Source: an uncultured Ruminococcus sp. (lineage in GTDB: Bacteria > Bacillota > Clostridia > Oscillospirales > Ruminococcaceae). Taken from it: DNA of 7,569 bases. This document shows positions 1 through 7,202 of the stretch, piece by piece; the first letter of the stretch is position 1; the number at the start of each line of letters is the position of its first letter. The notes under the pieces were generated by a model. The model was not told the DNA's origin. It did not search any database and was given only the letters and a program-made list of their open reading frames with translations. The DNA lies in the NCBI GenBank assembly GCA_934463425.1, contig CAKSJP010000038.1:1-7569 (forward strand). The letters are read 5' to 3'. The position numbers were made by a program, and so were the translations under genes.

Positions 1-173
1 GATTACGGCGGTGGAGGACGGCACGCTGTACACCATCGAGGGGAATGTCTCCAATCAGGTACTGGAACAGCAGCATGGTCTGGATGCGGCGGAGATTATC
101 GGGTATGCTTGTCCGCTGTACAACGATCTGCCCAATGTGATCGTGCCGGAGAAGCCGGCGGTGACGGTGGAGG
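1..173 (+). repeat. Near-identical block 1 shared by the paralogs (mate 2066-2238)
   Basis: Bases 1-173 match 2066-2238 with four substitutions and no gap (offset 2065). The block encodes the end of the CHAP domain and its linker (IEGN to about VPEKP). It probably continues left of the window. Identity falls off abruptly after about 174. Confidence 0.9.
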
Positions 174-1498
174 CTACGAGAGACCAGCTGGATACGCAGC
201 AGATCTCCTGGAAGGCACAGGACATGGCGCAAGGCTATGTGCTGGAGATCTGGGATGCAGACACCGGGCGGTGCGCCGCATACTGGGAGACGAAAACGGT
301 CTCGCATCGCGTGCATCTGAACAGCGGCAGCTATCGGGTGCAGGTGACGGCGTACAACGGAACGAGCCGGGTGAAATCTGATCTGGTGACGTTTGAATCC
401 GCAGATACAAAACGCACACAACTGCCTGGATATCTGGTGCAGGAGGGTGACGGCGAACTGGCAACGCGAATCCAGTGGAACGCTTTATTTGACAATACCT
501 ATAGCGGCGTATTCAACAAAGTGATTACGCAGTATGTAGTGCAGATCTCGCCGGCTGACGGCAGTGCCGGGTATCAGATTCCTGTGGCAGTAGACGAAAC
601 GTCGAATGCGCTGTATACGGTGGAACGGCAGCTGCCGCCGGGAGAATACTCGGTTTGGGTTCAGGCGTACTGCGCGGACAAGATGGTGTACTGTCTGTTT
701 TCGGAGGAATGGCGGTTTTCGATAGAAGAACAACTGCCTGCCAACGGGGATATAAACGGAGATGCGCAGGTCTCCATGGCGGATGCGGTGGAGATGCAGC
801 GGTATCTGCTGGGCGAGACGAGCTATTCCCTGCGGAGCTGGAAGCGCAGCGACCTCAGCGGTGACGGTGCGGTCAACGGGCTGGACTTTGCGGCGCTGCG
901 GCGAGCTCTGCTGACGGCGCTGCCGGAGGCACCCACACTACAGGTACGCCCCGGCCCGCCGGATGATGTGACGGAGTTCACCTGGGATGTGTGCCAGCGT
1001 GCGGTGTACTATACCGTGGAAGTCAGAAAACGGGAAACCGAGGAAGTTGTATTCCAGGAGGAAACGGCAGATATCCGCTATTTTCACGAGATGGGAGCCG
1101 GCAATTATATTGCGCAGGTGACAGCAGTGCGAAAAGACGGCACATCTGTTTCGGAGCAGCAGTACTTTACGGTTTCTAATCTCATTACCGTTGATCCCGA
1201 TCCGGTGACAGAGATCACGGTGATTCCGGGCGATGCAAACACGCCTACGAAGATCAGCTGGGAGCCGGCGCTCTGGGCGGATTCTTATACATACGCCTGC
1301 TTCACCAGAGATATATTTGGAGAGACCCAGAAAAATGAGCTTTCCATATCGTTTGGGGCGGGAGAGATTCGCCTGAATTTGTACAGCGAGAATGCAGCAG
1401 GCGGCTATACCGAATGTGGTTGCTTTGTTTTCTATGTACCGGAAACCATGCCGGAGGGCGGTTCGCAGCCGCAGGTAGTCAGAAGCACATCCTCATAA
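1..1498 (+). CDS. CHAP/dockerin secreted protein, 5'-truncated by window edge (paralog 1)
   Basis: The reading frame is open from the first complete codon at base 2, and the first visible residues (ITAVEDG) match residues 150-156 of the complete neighbour at 1620-3530. The gene therefore starts left of the window, and the GTG at 11 is an internal Val. The catalytic Cys and His of the CHAP domain are outside; only its C-terminal part with the IEGN motif is visible (about bases 2-125). Then follow two fibronectin-III-like beta-sandwich modules (about 155-405 and 430-725), a type I dockerin (about 740-910), and two more Fn3-like modules (about 930-1190 and 1200-1470). Dockerin loop 1 reads DINGDAQVSMAD, with Ala where Gly is usual, and loop 2 reads DLSGDGAVNGLD. 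The protein is probably exported and attached to a cohesin scaffoldin. CHAP proteins generally cleave peptidoglycan peptides; that activity is inferred here. The stop is TAA at 1496-1498. The C-terminal tail is about 10 residues longer than in the neighbour. Confidence 0.9.
   Translation, partial: ITAVEDGTLYTIEGNVSNQVLEQQHGLDAAEIIGYACPLYNDLPNVIVPEKPAVTVEATRDQLDTQQISWKAQDMAQGYVLEIWDADTGRCAAYWETKTVSHRVHLNSGSYRVQVTAYNGTSRVKSDLVTFESADTKRTQLPGYLVQEGDGELATRIQWNALFDNTYSGVFNKVITQYVVQISPADGSAGYQIPVAVDETSNALYTVERQLPPGEYSVWVQAYCADKMVYCLFSEEWRFSIEEQLPANGDINGDAQVSMADAVEMQRYLLGETSYSLRSWKRSDLSGDGAVNGLDFAALRRALLTALPEAPTLQVRPGPPDDVTEFTWDVCQRAVYYTVEVRKRETEEVVFQEETADIRYFHEMGAGNYIAQVTAVRKDGTSVSEQQYFTVSNLITVDPDPVTEITVIPGDANTPTKISWEPALWADSYTYACFTRDIFGETQKNELSISFGAGEIRLNLYSENAAGGYTECGCFVFYVPETMPEGGSQPQVVRSTSS
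779..1004 (+). repeat. Near-identical block 2 shared by the paralogs (mate 2841-3066)
   Basis: Bases 779-1004 match 2841-3066 with about six substitutions and no gap (offset 2062). The block covers most of the dockerin and the first strand of the following Fn3-like module. The flanking DNA on both sides is clearly more diverged. Confidence 0.9.
1226..1282 (+). repeat. Identical 57-bp block 3 shared by the paralogs (mate 3288-3344)
   Basis: Bases 1226-1282 are identical to 3288-3344 (offset 2062), encoding PGDANTPTKISWEPALWAD in the last Fn3-like module. The sequence around it is diverged, including at synonymous sites. Confidence 0.88.
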
Positions 1499-1544
1499 GA
1501 CGCGGAAACGGCATGATGTCAGAAATGTCAACCGAAAAAAACAC

Positions 1545-1590
1545 GGCAGAAGTTTCGCGATGCATTGCCGAAATTTCTGCCTGTTGTTTT
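1545..1590 (+). terminator. Rho-independent terminator or intercistronic hairpin between the paralogs
   Basis: A 13-bp stem (1545-1557 with 1569-1581, one G-U wobble) has an 11-nt loop and is followed by TGTTGTTTT at 1582-1590. An A-run upstream (1535-1541) would give a U-tract on the opposite strand. Only 38 nt separate the stem from the ATG at 1620, and I see no convincing -35/-10 in the 121-bp gap. The hairpin could be a full terminator, or a partial terminator or RNA-stabilising stem that sets the ratio of the two genes. Confidence 0.7.
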
Positions 1591-1619
1591 AGCTGCTTCC
1601 ATTTGGGGGAGGAATTGTC

Positions 1620-3530
1620 ATGAAACAAAAAGTTCGGAGAATTGCGGCGGTGCTGCTGTCTGTGGTGCTGTTCTGGGTGATGTGTCTGCCGGCTGCGGCG
1701 GCGCAGGAGAACAGCCATACCAACACCGGGAAGCAGTCGGAGGATATGATCGCCGTAGCGGAGAGCCAGCTGTACTATACCGCGCCGGCATCCGGGGCGA
1801 AGTACAACGTCTGGTTTGAAGAAGCAGGCGCGGCGTGCGATTATGCGTGGTGTCAGACCTTTTTGACCTGGTGCGCCAATCAGGCAGGCATTTCCACGGA
1901 CGTGATCCCCAGGGAGTCTACGGTCTCGGCGGCGATCTCGTTTTATGAAACGGAAAAGCGGTTTCAGAAGAGCCTTTCCCAGGGCGGCAGCTATACGCCC
2001 CGGCGCGGTGATATTGTGTACTACAGCGCCAGCGGAAAGCGCAGCGAACCGACCCATGTGGGGCTGATTACGGCGGTGGAGGACGGCACGCTGTACACCA
2101 TCGAGGGGAATGTCTCCAATCAGGTACTGGAACAGCAGCATGATCTGGATGCGGTGGAGATTATCGGATATGCTTGTCCGCTGTACAACGATCTGCCCAA
2201 TGTGATCGTGCCGGAGAAGCCGGTGGTGACGGTGGAGGCAGCGGAGGACAATACCGGTTACAACAGCATTTCCTGGGGCAAGTCGGAGATGGCGCAGAAG
2301 TATTGTCTGGAGATACGGGATGAAGCAGGACGCTGTGTGCTGTATCAGGAGACAACGAGGCTCTCCTATCGGATCTGTCTGGATACGGGAAAGTATACTG
2401 TGCAGGTGACGGCGTGGAACAGCGGCACGGCGGTATCATCGGAGCTGGTATCGTTTTATGTGCCGGAGCAGGACTGGAAATACTATGAAGCCAGAGAGGA
2501 CGGCGTGCGCATTGTCTCCGGGTGTCTGGTGCGGGAGGGAGACAGCGAGCTTGCCACGCAGATCCAATGGGAAGGGCTCAATTCTTCCTTTCAGCCGCAG
2601 CGGTATGTGGTGCAGATCTTTGCAGAGGGGGACACCACAGGGACGCAGATCCCGGTGACGGTGCAGGGCAGTTCGCAGGAGGTCTATGCCGTGGAGCAGA
2701 CGCTGCCGCTGGGGCGGTATGTGCTGTGGGTCATGGCGGATTTCGGAACATACAGCACCCTTTCTTCGGAACGACAGTTCACGGTTTCCGCCCGGCTGCC
2801 TGCCAACGGAGATGTGAACGGGGACGGACTGGTCTCTGCGGCGGATGCGGTGGAAATGCAGCGGTATCTGCTGGGCGAGACGACCTATTCCCTGCGGAGC
2901 TGGAAGCGCAGCGACCTCAGCGGTGACGGTGTGGTCAACGGGCTGGACTTTGCGGCGCTGCGGCAGGCTCTGCTGACGGCGCTGCCGGAGACACCCACAC
3001 TACAGGTACGCCCCGGCCCGCCGGATGATGTGACGGAGTTCACCTGGGATGTGTGCCAGCGTGCGGCGTTCTATATCGTAGAAGTCATGCAGCAGAGCAC
3101 CAAGAAGGTGGTGTTCCGGGCGCAGGTGACGGATGCCCGGTATCTGCGGGAGCTGCCTGCCGGAAGCTATATTGCACAGGTGACGGCGGTACGGAAGGAC
3201 GGCACGTTTCCGTCTGATCTGCAGTATTTCAAGGTATCGGCCCTTACAACCATCGACCCGGATCCGGCAGCGGCGGTTACGGTGGTGCCGGGCGATGCAA
3301 ACACGCCTACGAAGATCAGCTGGGAGCCGGCGCTCTGGGCGGATGCTTATGCATATGCGATCTGGCAGGACGTGTGCATCCAAAGGGGCGAGACAAAGGG
3401 AACTTCTGTTTCGGTGGCATTAGCACCGGGGAATTATCGTTTCTGTATCAGATCTCAAAATGAAAGCGGACAATACGGCGGATTTTCGGAGATGCTGGAA
3501 GTACAGTTTACAGTGCCGGAGCAATCGTAG
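1620..3530 (+). CDS. Secreted CHAP domain protein with Fn3-like modules and internal dockerin (paralog 2)
   Basis: This is a complete 636-residue protein. The ATG is preceded by GGGGGAGG with about 7 nt spacing and opens directly into a signal peptide (basic KQKVRR, hydrophobic core, likely cleavage after AAAA at residue 28). A CHAP-type domain spans about residues 42-185: probable catalytic Cys78 (motif AWCQTF), His146 (THVGLI), and polar Glu163/Asn164 (IEGN). Fn3-like modules follow at about 200-282 and 300-390. A type I dockerin lies at about 394-455, with calcium ligands D398/N400/D402/D409 and D432/S434/D436/D443. Two more Fn3-like modules lie at about 460-540 and 550-633. The expected role is a cell-wall peptidase/amidase-like enzyme carried on a cohesin scaffoldin or surface complex; substrate and activity are inferred from the family. 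A dockerin in the middle of the chain rather than at an end is unusual. It is the tandem paralog of the truncated gene upstream and ends at a strong terminator. Confidence 0.93.
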   Translation: MKQKVRRIAAVLLSVVLFWVMCLPAAAAQENSHTNTGKQSEDMIAVAESQLYYTAPASGAKYNVWFEEAGAACDYAWCQTFLTWCANQAGISTDVIPRESTVSAAISFYETEKRFQKSLSQGGSYTPRRGDIVYYSASGKRSEPTHVGLITAVEDGTLYTIEGNVSNQVLEQQHDLDAVEIIGYACPLYNDLPNVIVPEKPVVTVEAAEDNTGYNSISWGKSEMAQKYCLEIRDEAGRCVLYQETTRLSYRICLDTGKYTVQVTAWNSGTAVSSELVSFYVPEQDWKYYEAREDGVRIVSGCLVREGDSELATQIQWEGLNSSFQPQRYVVQIFAEGDTTGTQIPVTVQGSSQEVYAVEQTLPLGRYVLWVMADFGTYSTLSSERQFTVSARLPANGDVNGDGLVSAADAVEMQRYLLGETTYSLRSWKRSDLSGDGVVNGLDFAALRQALLTALPETPTLQVRPGPPDDVTEFTWDVCQRAAFYIVEVMQQSTKKVVFRAQVTDARYLRELPAGSYIAQVTAVRKDGTFPSDLQYFKVSALTTIDPDPAAAVTVVPGDANTPTKISWEPALWADAYAYAIWQDVCIQRGETKGTSVSVALAPGNYRFCIRSQNESGQYGGFSEMLEVQFTVPEQS

Positions 3531-3544
3531 AGAAACAGAACAGG

Positions 3545-3578
3545 GCGCGTGCCGGAAAAGTGCGGTGCGCGCTTTTTT
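3545..3578 (+). terminator. Rho-independent terminator after the second CHAP/dockerin gene
   Basis: A GC-rich 10-bp stem (GCGCGTGCCG at 3545-3554 with CGGTGCGCGC at 3563-3572, two wobbles) has an 8-nt loop and is followed by six T at 3573-3578. It starts 15 bp after the stop codon. Confidence 0.92.
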
Positions 3579-3628
3579 CTTTGGCGGGGTGTCGGGGAGG
3601 CATTGCCTGGAAAATTTTCAAAAAGTCA

Positions 3629-3657
3629 TGGACAACAGCGGAGAACTGTGTTATAAT
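3629..3657 (+). promoter_or_regulatory. Sigma-A promoter of metG
   Basis: The -35 is TGGACA (3629-3634), followed by a 17-bp spacer and a perfect -10 TATAAT (3652-3657) with an extended TGT just before it. The predicted transcript start is about 3663-3665, giving a leader of about 77 nt. Confidence 0.88.
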
Positions 3658-3663
3658 AGAAGT

Positions 3664-3722
3664 TGGGGCTGTACGGCAAAAAACTTTGTGCGGTGCTGTC
3701 CCAGAGCCTTCGGGCGCACAAA
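3664..3722 (+). promoter_or_regulatory. Candidate H-type pseudoknot in the metG leader
   Basis: Stem 1 pairs 3664-3674 (TGGGGCTGTAC) with 3693-3703 (GTGCTGTCCCA), with one mismatch and some wobbles. Stem 2 pairs 3685-3692 (TTTGTGCG) perfectly with 3715-3722 (CGCACAAA). The 5' arm of stem 2 lies in the loop of stem 1, so the stems interleave as a pseudoknot with no base between them. Loop 1 is the A-rich GGCAAAAAAC and loop 3 has 11 nt. The element begins at the predicted transcript start and ends 4 nt before the Shine-Dalgarno AAGGAGG (3727-3733). It matches no riboswitch I recognise and has no T-box core. A metG translational control element is an inference. Confidence 0.45.
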
Positions 3723-3740
3723 CGATAAGGAGGACCTTGT

Positions 3741-5693
3741 ATGTCAAAAAAGCCGTATTATATCACGACACCGATCTACTATCCGTCGGGAAATCCCCAT
3801 ATCGGGCACTGCTATACCACAGTTGCCTGCGATTCTATCGCACGGTACAGACGAATGCAGGGCTATGATGTGCTCTTTCTCACCGGAACAGATGAACACG
3901 GTCTGAAAATTGAACAGAAAGCGGCGGCAAAGGGTATTACGCCGAAAGAATATGTAGATGAGGTCGTTAAGACCTTTAAGGCACTGTGGGAAAAGATGCA
4001 TATCAGCTATGACCGCTATATCCGCACCACAGACGATTATCATGTAGAGACCGTACAGAAGATCTTTAAGCGTCTGTACGATCTGGGATACATCTATAAG
4101 GGCGAGTATAAGGGTAAGTACTGCACACCGTGTGAGAGCTTCTGGACGGAGTCGCAGCTGGACGAAAACGGCTGCTGTCCGGAGTGCCATCGGGAAGTGG
4201 TCGAGGCAAAGGAAGAGGCATACTTCATGAAGATGGCACCCTTTGCAGAGCGCATCGAAAAGCTGCTGCTGGAGACCGACTATCTCCAGCCCAAGACCCG
4301 TGCGGTAGAGCTGGTCAACAACTTTATCAAGCCCGGTCTGGAGGATCTGTGCGTTTCCCGTACCTCGTTTACCTGGGGCATTCCGGTCACCTTTGACCCG
4401 CAGCATGTGGTTTATGTCTGGGTAGACGCGCTGTCCAACTATATCAGCGCGCTGGGCTATGAGAACAGCGCATACCACGACTTTGACGAATACTGGCCGG
4501 CAGACGTGCACATGGTTGCCAAGGATATCATGCGTTTCCACGCGATCATCTGGCCGGCAATGCTGATGGCGCTGGATCTGCCACTGCCGAAGCATCTGGC
4601 AGTTCACGGCTGGATCACCTTTAACGGACAGAAGATGTCCAAGTCTCTGGGCAACGTGGTTGACCCGTTCCTGCTGGCAGACCGCTATGGCGCAGATGCC
4701 ATCCGGTATCACATTCTCCGGGAAATGGCACTGGGCGCAGACAGCTCTTTCTCCAACGAGATCATGATCAACCGCATCAACTCTGACCTGGCCAATGGTC
4801 TGGGCAACCTGGTTTCCCGTACCGTAGCCATGGTGGACAAGTATTTCGGCGGCACACTGCCGGAAGCGCGTCAGGTGGGCGAGTTCGACGATGAGCTGAT
4901 CGCCGCAGCCACCGGATTGAAGGAAAAGCTGGAGGGACTGCTGGATCAGACGCAGCTGAACCGGATGCTGGCGGAGATCTTCCAGGTGGTTTCCCGCGCC
5001 AACAAGTACATTGACGAGACTGCGCCGTGGGTTCTGGCGAAGGATGAGGCAAACCGCACCCGTCTGGCAACGGTTTTGTACAACCTGTTGGAAACCATCC
5101 GCATCGTCACCGTTCCGCTGAGCGCGTTCATGCCGGAGACCATGCCGAAGATCTGGGAGCAGATCGGCGCATCCGAGGCAGATGTGGCATACAGCACCGT
5201 AGACCAGTTCGGCACACTGCCGGCAAATGTAACGGTACATAAGGGTGATATCATTTTCCCGAGAATCGACGTGGAAAAGGAGATCGACGAGCTGAACCAG
5301 CTGATCCTGGCGGCGCAGCCCAAGGAAGAGCCGAAGGAACCGGAATTTACGCCCCAGCCGCTGGCGGACGAGATCGGCATCGAGAAATTCGGCGAGGTCG
5401 ATCTGCGTGTGGCAAAGGTGCTGGAATGTGAAAAGGTGAAGAAGTCCAAGAAGCTGCTGAAGCTCCAGCTGGATGACGGCATGGGCGGCAGACAGGTGGT
5501 TTCCGGCATTGCGCCGTGGTACAAGCCGGAGGATCTCATCGGCAAGAAGATCATGCTGGTGGCAAACCTGAAGCCGGCGAAGCTGTGCGGCGTGGAGAGC
5601 TGCGGCATGATCTGCGCGGCAGATATGCCTAACGGGGATGTCAAGGTGATCTTCCCGGACGACAGCCTGCCGGTCGGCGCAAAGATCCGATAA
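3741..5693 (+). CDS. metG: Methionyl-tRNA synthetase
   Basis: This 650-residue cytoplasmic enzyme charges tRNA-Met (initiator and elongator) with methionine using ATP. It is a class I synthetase: the HIGH motif is at residues 20-23 (PHIGHCY) and the KMSKS loop at 298-302. A zinc knuckle in the connective insertion has C128-x2-C131 and C146-x2-C149. The helical anticodon-binding domain follows (about 345-500, including PWVLAK near 429-434). A charged linker (KEEPKEPE) leads to a C-terminal EMAPII/Trbp111-like OB-fold tRNA-binding and dimerisation domain at about 545-650. Length and domain order are those of full Firmicute MetG proteins. The start is set by AAGGAGG at 3727-3733, 7 nt before the ATG. 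It is transcribed alone, from its own promoter to its own terminator. All key motifs are intact. Confidence 0.98.
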   Translation: MSKKPYYITTPIYYPSGNPHIGHCYTTVACDSIARYRRMQGYDVLFLTGTDEHGLKIEQKAAAKGITPKEYVDEVVKTFKALWEKMHISYDRYIRTTDDYHVETVQKIFKRLYDLGYIYKGEYKGKYCTPCESFWTESQLDENGCCPECHREVVEAKEEAYFMKMAPFAERIEKLLLETDYLQPKTRAVELVNNFIKPGLEDLCVSRTSFTWGIPVTFDPQHVVYVWVDALSNYISALGYENSAYHDFDEYWPADVHMVAKDIMRFHAIIWPAMLMALDLPLPKHLAVHGWITFNGQKMSKSLGNVVDPFLLADRYGADAIRYHILREMALGADSSFSNEIMINRINSDLANGLGNLVSRTVAMVDKYFGGTLPEARQVGEFDDELIAAATGLKEKLEGLLDQTQLNRMLAEIFQVVSRANKYIDETAPWVLAKDEANRTRLATVLYNLLETIRIVTVPLSAFMPETMPKIWEQIGASEADVAYSTVDQFGTLPANVTVHKGDIIFPRIDVEKEIDELNQLILAAQPKEEPKEPEFTPQPLADEIGIEKFGEVDLRVAKVLECEKVKKSKKLLKLQLDDGMGGRQVVSGIAPWYKPEDLIGKKIMLVANLKPAKLCGVESCGMICAADMPNGDVKVIFPDDSLPVGAKIR

Positions 5694-5715
5694 ATCAAAT
5701 CTGAACAGAAAAAAG

Positions 5716-5758
5716 AAGCCGTACGCCGGAGTGGAACATTTCCGGGGTACGGCTTTTT
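5716..5758 (+). terminator. Rho-independent terminator of metG
   Basis: An outer stem AAGCCGTAC (5716-5724) pairs with GTACGGCTT (5747-5755). After a G/G mismatch, an inner stem CCGGA (5726-5730) pairs with TCCGG (5741-5745). A T-run ends at 5758. The A-run before the stem means it could also work on the minus strand. The hairpin begins 23 bp after the metG stop. Confidence 0.9.
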
Positions 5759-5766
5759 CGGTGTTT

Positions 5767-5795
5767 TTGACAATGCATGTGTGAGCAGATATGCT
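5767..5795 (+). promoter_or_regulatory. Lone promoter-like sequence in the convergent gap
   Basis: TTGACA (5767-5772), a 17-bp spacer and TATGCT (5790-5795) resemble a sigma-A promoter. No gene follows on this strand; the next feature is a terminator hairpin at 5816-5848. It would produce only about a 50-nt RNA, or it may be chance, since the -35 partly overlaps the T-run following the metG terminator. Confidence 0.3.
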
Positions 5796-5815
5796 GTAAA
5801 TACTCGTATAAACCA

Positions 5816-5848
5816 AAAAGGCATTCACTGCAGAGGGTGAATGCTTTT
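5816..5848. terminator. Bidirectional terminator hairpin between convergent genes
   Basis: GCATTCAC (5821-5828) pairs perfectly with GTGAATGC (5837-5844) around an 8-nt loop. A/T pairs and one wobble extend the stem, with A5815-5819 on one side and T5845-5848 on the other, so either strand yields a U-tract. Confidence 0.8.
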
Positions 5849-5888
5849 CGTTTTGTGTATTTTCTCTTAATCAGTGTTGTAGCAATGC

Positions 5889-5939
5889 AAAAACAGCCTG
5901 TTATGGGGGCATCATCTTTCCCACAGCAGACTGTTTTTT
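5889..5939 (-). terminator. Probable terminator of the minus-strand dockerin gene
   Basis: AAAAACAG (5889-5896) pairs with CTGTTTTT (5931-5938). Inner pairs CTG/CAG and TGGG (5904-5907)/CCCA (5920-5923) are separated by small internal loops. Reading on the minus strand, the hairpin ends in a run of five U. It lies about 75 bp past the stop codon at 6013. It is near symmetrical, so it may also stop plus-strand read-through. Confidence 0.7.
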
Positions 5940-6012
5940 GTACTTTATAATTTCACGTTATCTCATTCTATTTGTTCTATCATTTTTTCGCCCGGTTTTG
6001 CTGGCTTGCGTG

Positions 6013-7104
6013 TTACTTCAAAGGAAGCGTATCCACGAGATGCACCAGGAACTGCATCAGCGCAGTTGTGTCGTTGGCAGTGATGTCGCCGTCTCCGTCA
6101 CAGTCCATGGAGATTTTTTGTGCATCCGAAATGGCAACACTGCCATTTACGGCTTTGCTCAGGAGGACAGCGTCCATCAGCGTAATTCTTCCGTCAAGAT
6201 CTGCATCACCAATCAAAATCGACTGCGTTGCATAAATACATTCCGCTTCAGAACGAATAGATTCTGGAAGCTTTTCAAATTCCTGTTGAAAATCGCTGTT
6301 CTCATCATAAAACACCGAAACTTCTTTCTCATAGCCCATATCTGAGATTGTTTTCAGTTGCTGAAACATCTGCAAAAGTGCCAGGCTATATGTTTTATCC
6401 TGATAAGAATCTGCAATCGTCACACTTGCATCTAAAATGATTTTTGTAAATGGATACATATTTATCTCGTTGAAATCAACAAATCCAGGACCAGAAATTG
6501 TAATTGCCTTTTCTGCATAATCAAATTTCCAAGATCCCCCTAATGCAGAAGTACCTGTAGTTGGATATACTGGATTTTTCGCATAATCTGTGCATTCCAA
6601 TCGAATTGTTTTGCTGTTTGCAAGGGAATAATAGAACTTTGAACCATAGGCTGTTTGATAAAGGAAATCGCTTGAAAGAAAATTCCAATTCGTTACACTT
6701 TCCGGAATTGTAATCGTTCGGTTTTCTCGTTCGCACCCACTGTCCGCACTGTAATGAAACATGGAATTTGTAAATGAACCAATGTCTGTAATTCCCTCTT
6801 CCACAATAATGTGGTTAATGCTGACACCGTACATATTCCAAGCCGGATTTTCAAATTTTTCTACTTTCGGGCCATCATATGTTTTTATCGTTCCAGTTCC
6901 CGAAAAGGTCAGGGTATCTGTTTCTGTGTCCAATGTCCATGTAATGTTGCTTCCCTCTGCACTACACGAACCACTGTAAGTTTGTTTTTCTTCTGTTGTT
7001 GCTGTTGCGACGGGTTCATCTGCACGCGCAAGCATCGGCTGATATGTCAGCAGGCTCGTAACTCCCACTGTAATAGCTGCAAGCATTGCAATTTGTTTTT
7101 TCAT
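6013..7104 (-). CDS. Secreted BspA/LRR-like protein with C-terminal type I dockerin
   Basis: This is a 363-residue protein. The start is set by AGGAGG (7113-7118) 8 nt before the ATG. A signal peptide follows (KKQ, hydrophobic 6-20, likely cleavage after ARA at residue 28). Residues about 44-140 have the pattern common at the start of BspA-like/LRR_5 surface proteins: xITWTLDxxTxxLTFSGTG, then IIVEEGITDIGSF and ITIPESV. A second related strand set is near 190-230 (WKFDYAEKAITISGPG, FTKIILDASVTI). I recognise no catalytic motif. A type I dockerin is at about 297-357, with loops D300/D302/D304/D311 and D334/D336/D338/D345. The role is probably a cohesin-bound extracellular binding or adhesion protein; the ligand is unknown. 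It has its own promoter and an upstream 21-bp repeat pair like that of the neighbouring AgrD gene. Its DNA is noticeably more AT-rich than metG and the CHAP genes. Confidence 0.92.
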   Translation of the reverse strand: MKKQIAMLAAITVGVTSLLTYQPMLARADEPVATATTEEKQTYSGSCSAEGSNITWTLDTETDTLTFSGTGTIKTYDGPKVEKFENPAWNMYGVSINHIIVEEGITDIGSFTNSMFHYSADSGCERENRTITIPESVTNWNFLSSDFLYQTAYGSKFYYSLANSKTIRLECTDYAKNPVYPTTGTSALGGSWKFDYAEKAITISGPGFVDFNEINMYPFTKIILDASVTIADSYQDKTYSLALLQMFQQLKTISDMGYEKEVSVFYDENSDFQQEFEKLPESIRSEAECIYATQSILIGDADLDGRITLMDAVLLSKAVNGSVAISDAQKISMDCDGDGDITANDTTALMQFLVHLVDTLPLK

Positions 7105-7165
7105 AACGATTCCCTCCTGTTGTTTTGGATAGTGGGTGTGGACTGCTCGGTTTTTGTTTTACTTT

Positions 7166-7195
7166 AGTATAGCAAAATTGGGCGACGGAAATCAA
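7166..7195 (-). promoter_or_regulatory. Promoter of the minus-strand dockerin gene
   Basis: On the minus strand, the -10 is TATACT (7171-7166) with an extended TGC directly before it. A weak -35 TTGATT (7195-7190) lies 18 bp upstream. A good extended -10 with a poor -35 fits activator-dependent transcription. The leader would be about 55 nt. Confidence 0.7.
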
Positions 7196-7202
7196 TACTT
7201 AT

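Noticed and set aside
1479..2141. A 220-residue minus-strand ORF across the start of the second CHAP gene
   Set aside because: It is antisense to a well-supported signal peptide and CHAP domain and has no recognisable domain; it is a shadow frame.
1..3530. Transposon or insertion sequence behind the repeated blocks
   Set aside because: There is no transposase, terminal inverted repeat or target duplication; the repeats lie inside homologous coding positions and are explained by paralogy.
3658..3740. T-box leader for metG
   Set aside because: The leader is only about 77 nt, with no AGGGUGGNACCGCG core and no terminator/antiterminator pair.
3460..3906. A plus-strand ORF bridging the CHAP gene and metG
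   Set aside because: It runs through a strong terminator and the metG promoter, out of frame with both genes.
4946..5824. A second long minus-strand frame opposite the 3' part of metG
   Set aside because: It is another frame shadow; it overlaps the metG terminator and shows no family features.
3744..5828. A 694-residue open frame antisense to metG
   Set aside because: It lies opposite a certain metG gene with all motifs intact. The open antisense frame follows from metG codon bias; the product is His/Gln/Leu-rich without domains, and there is no suitable RBS.
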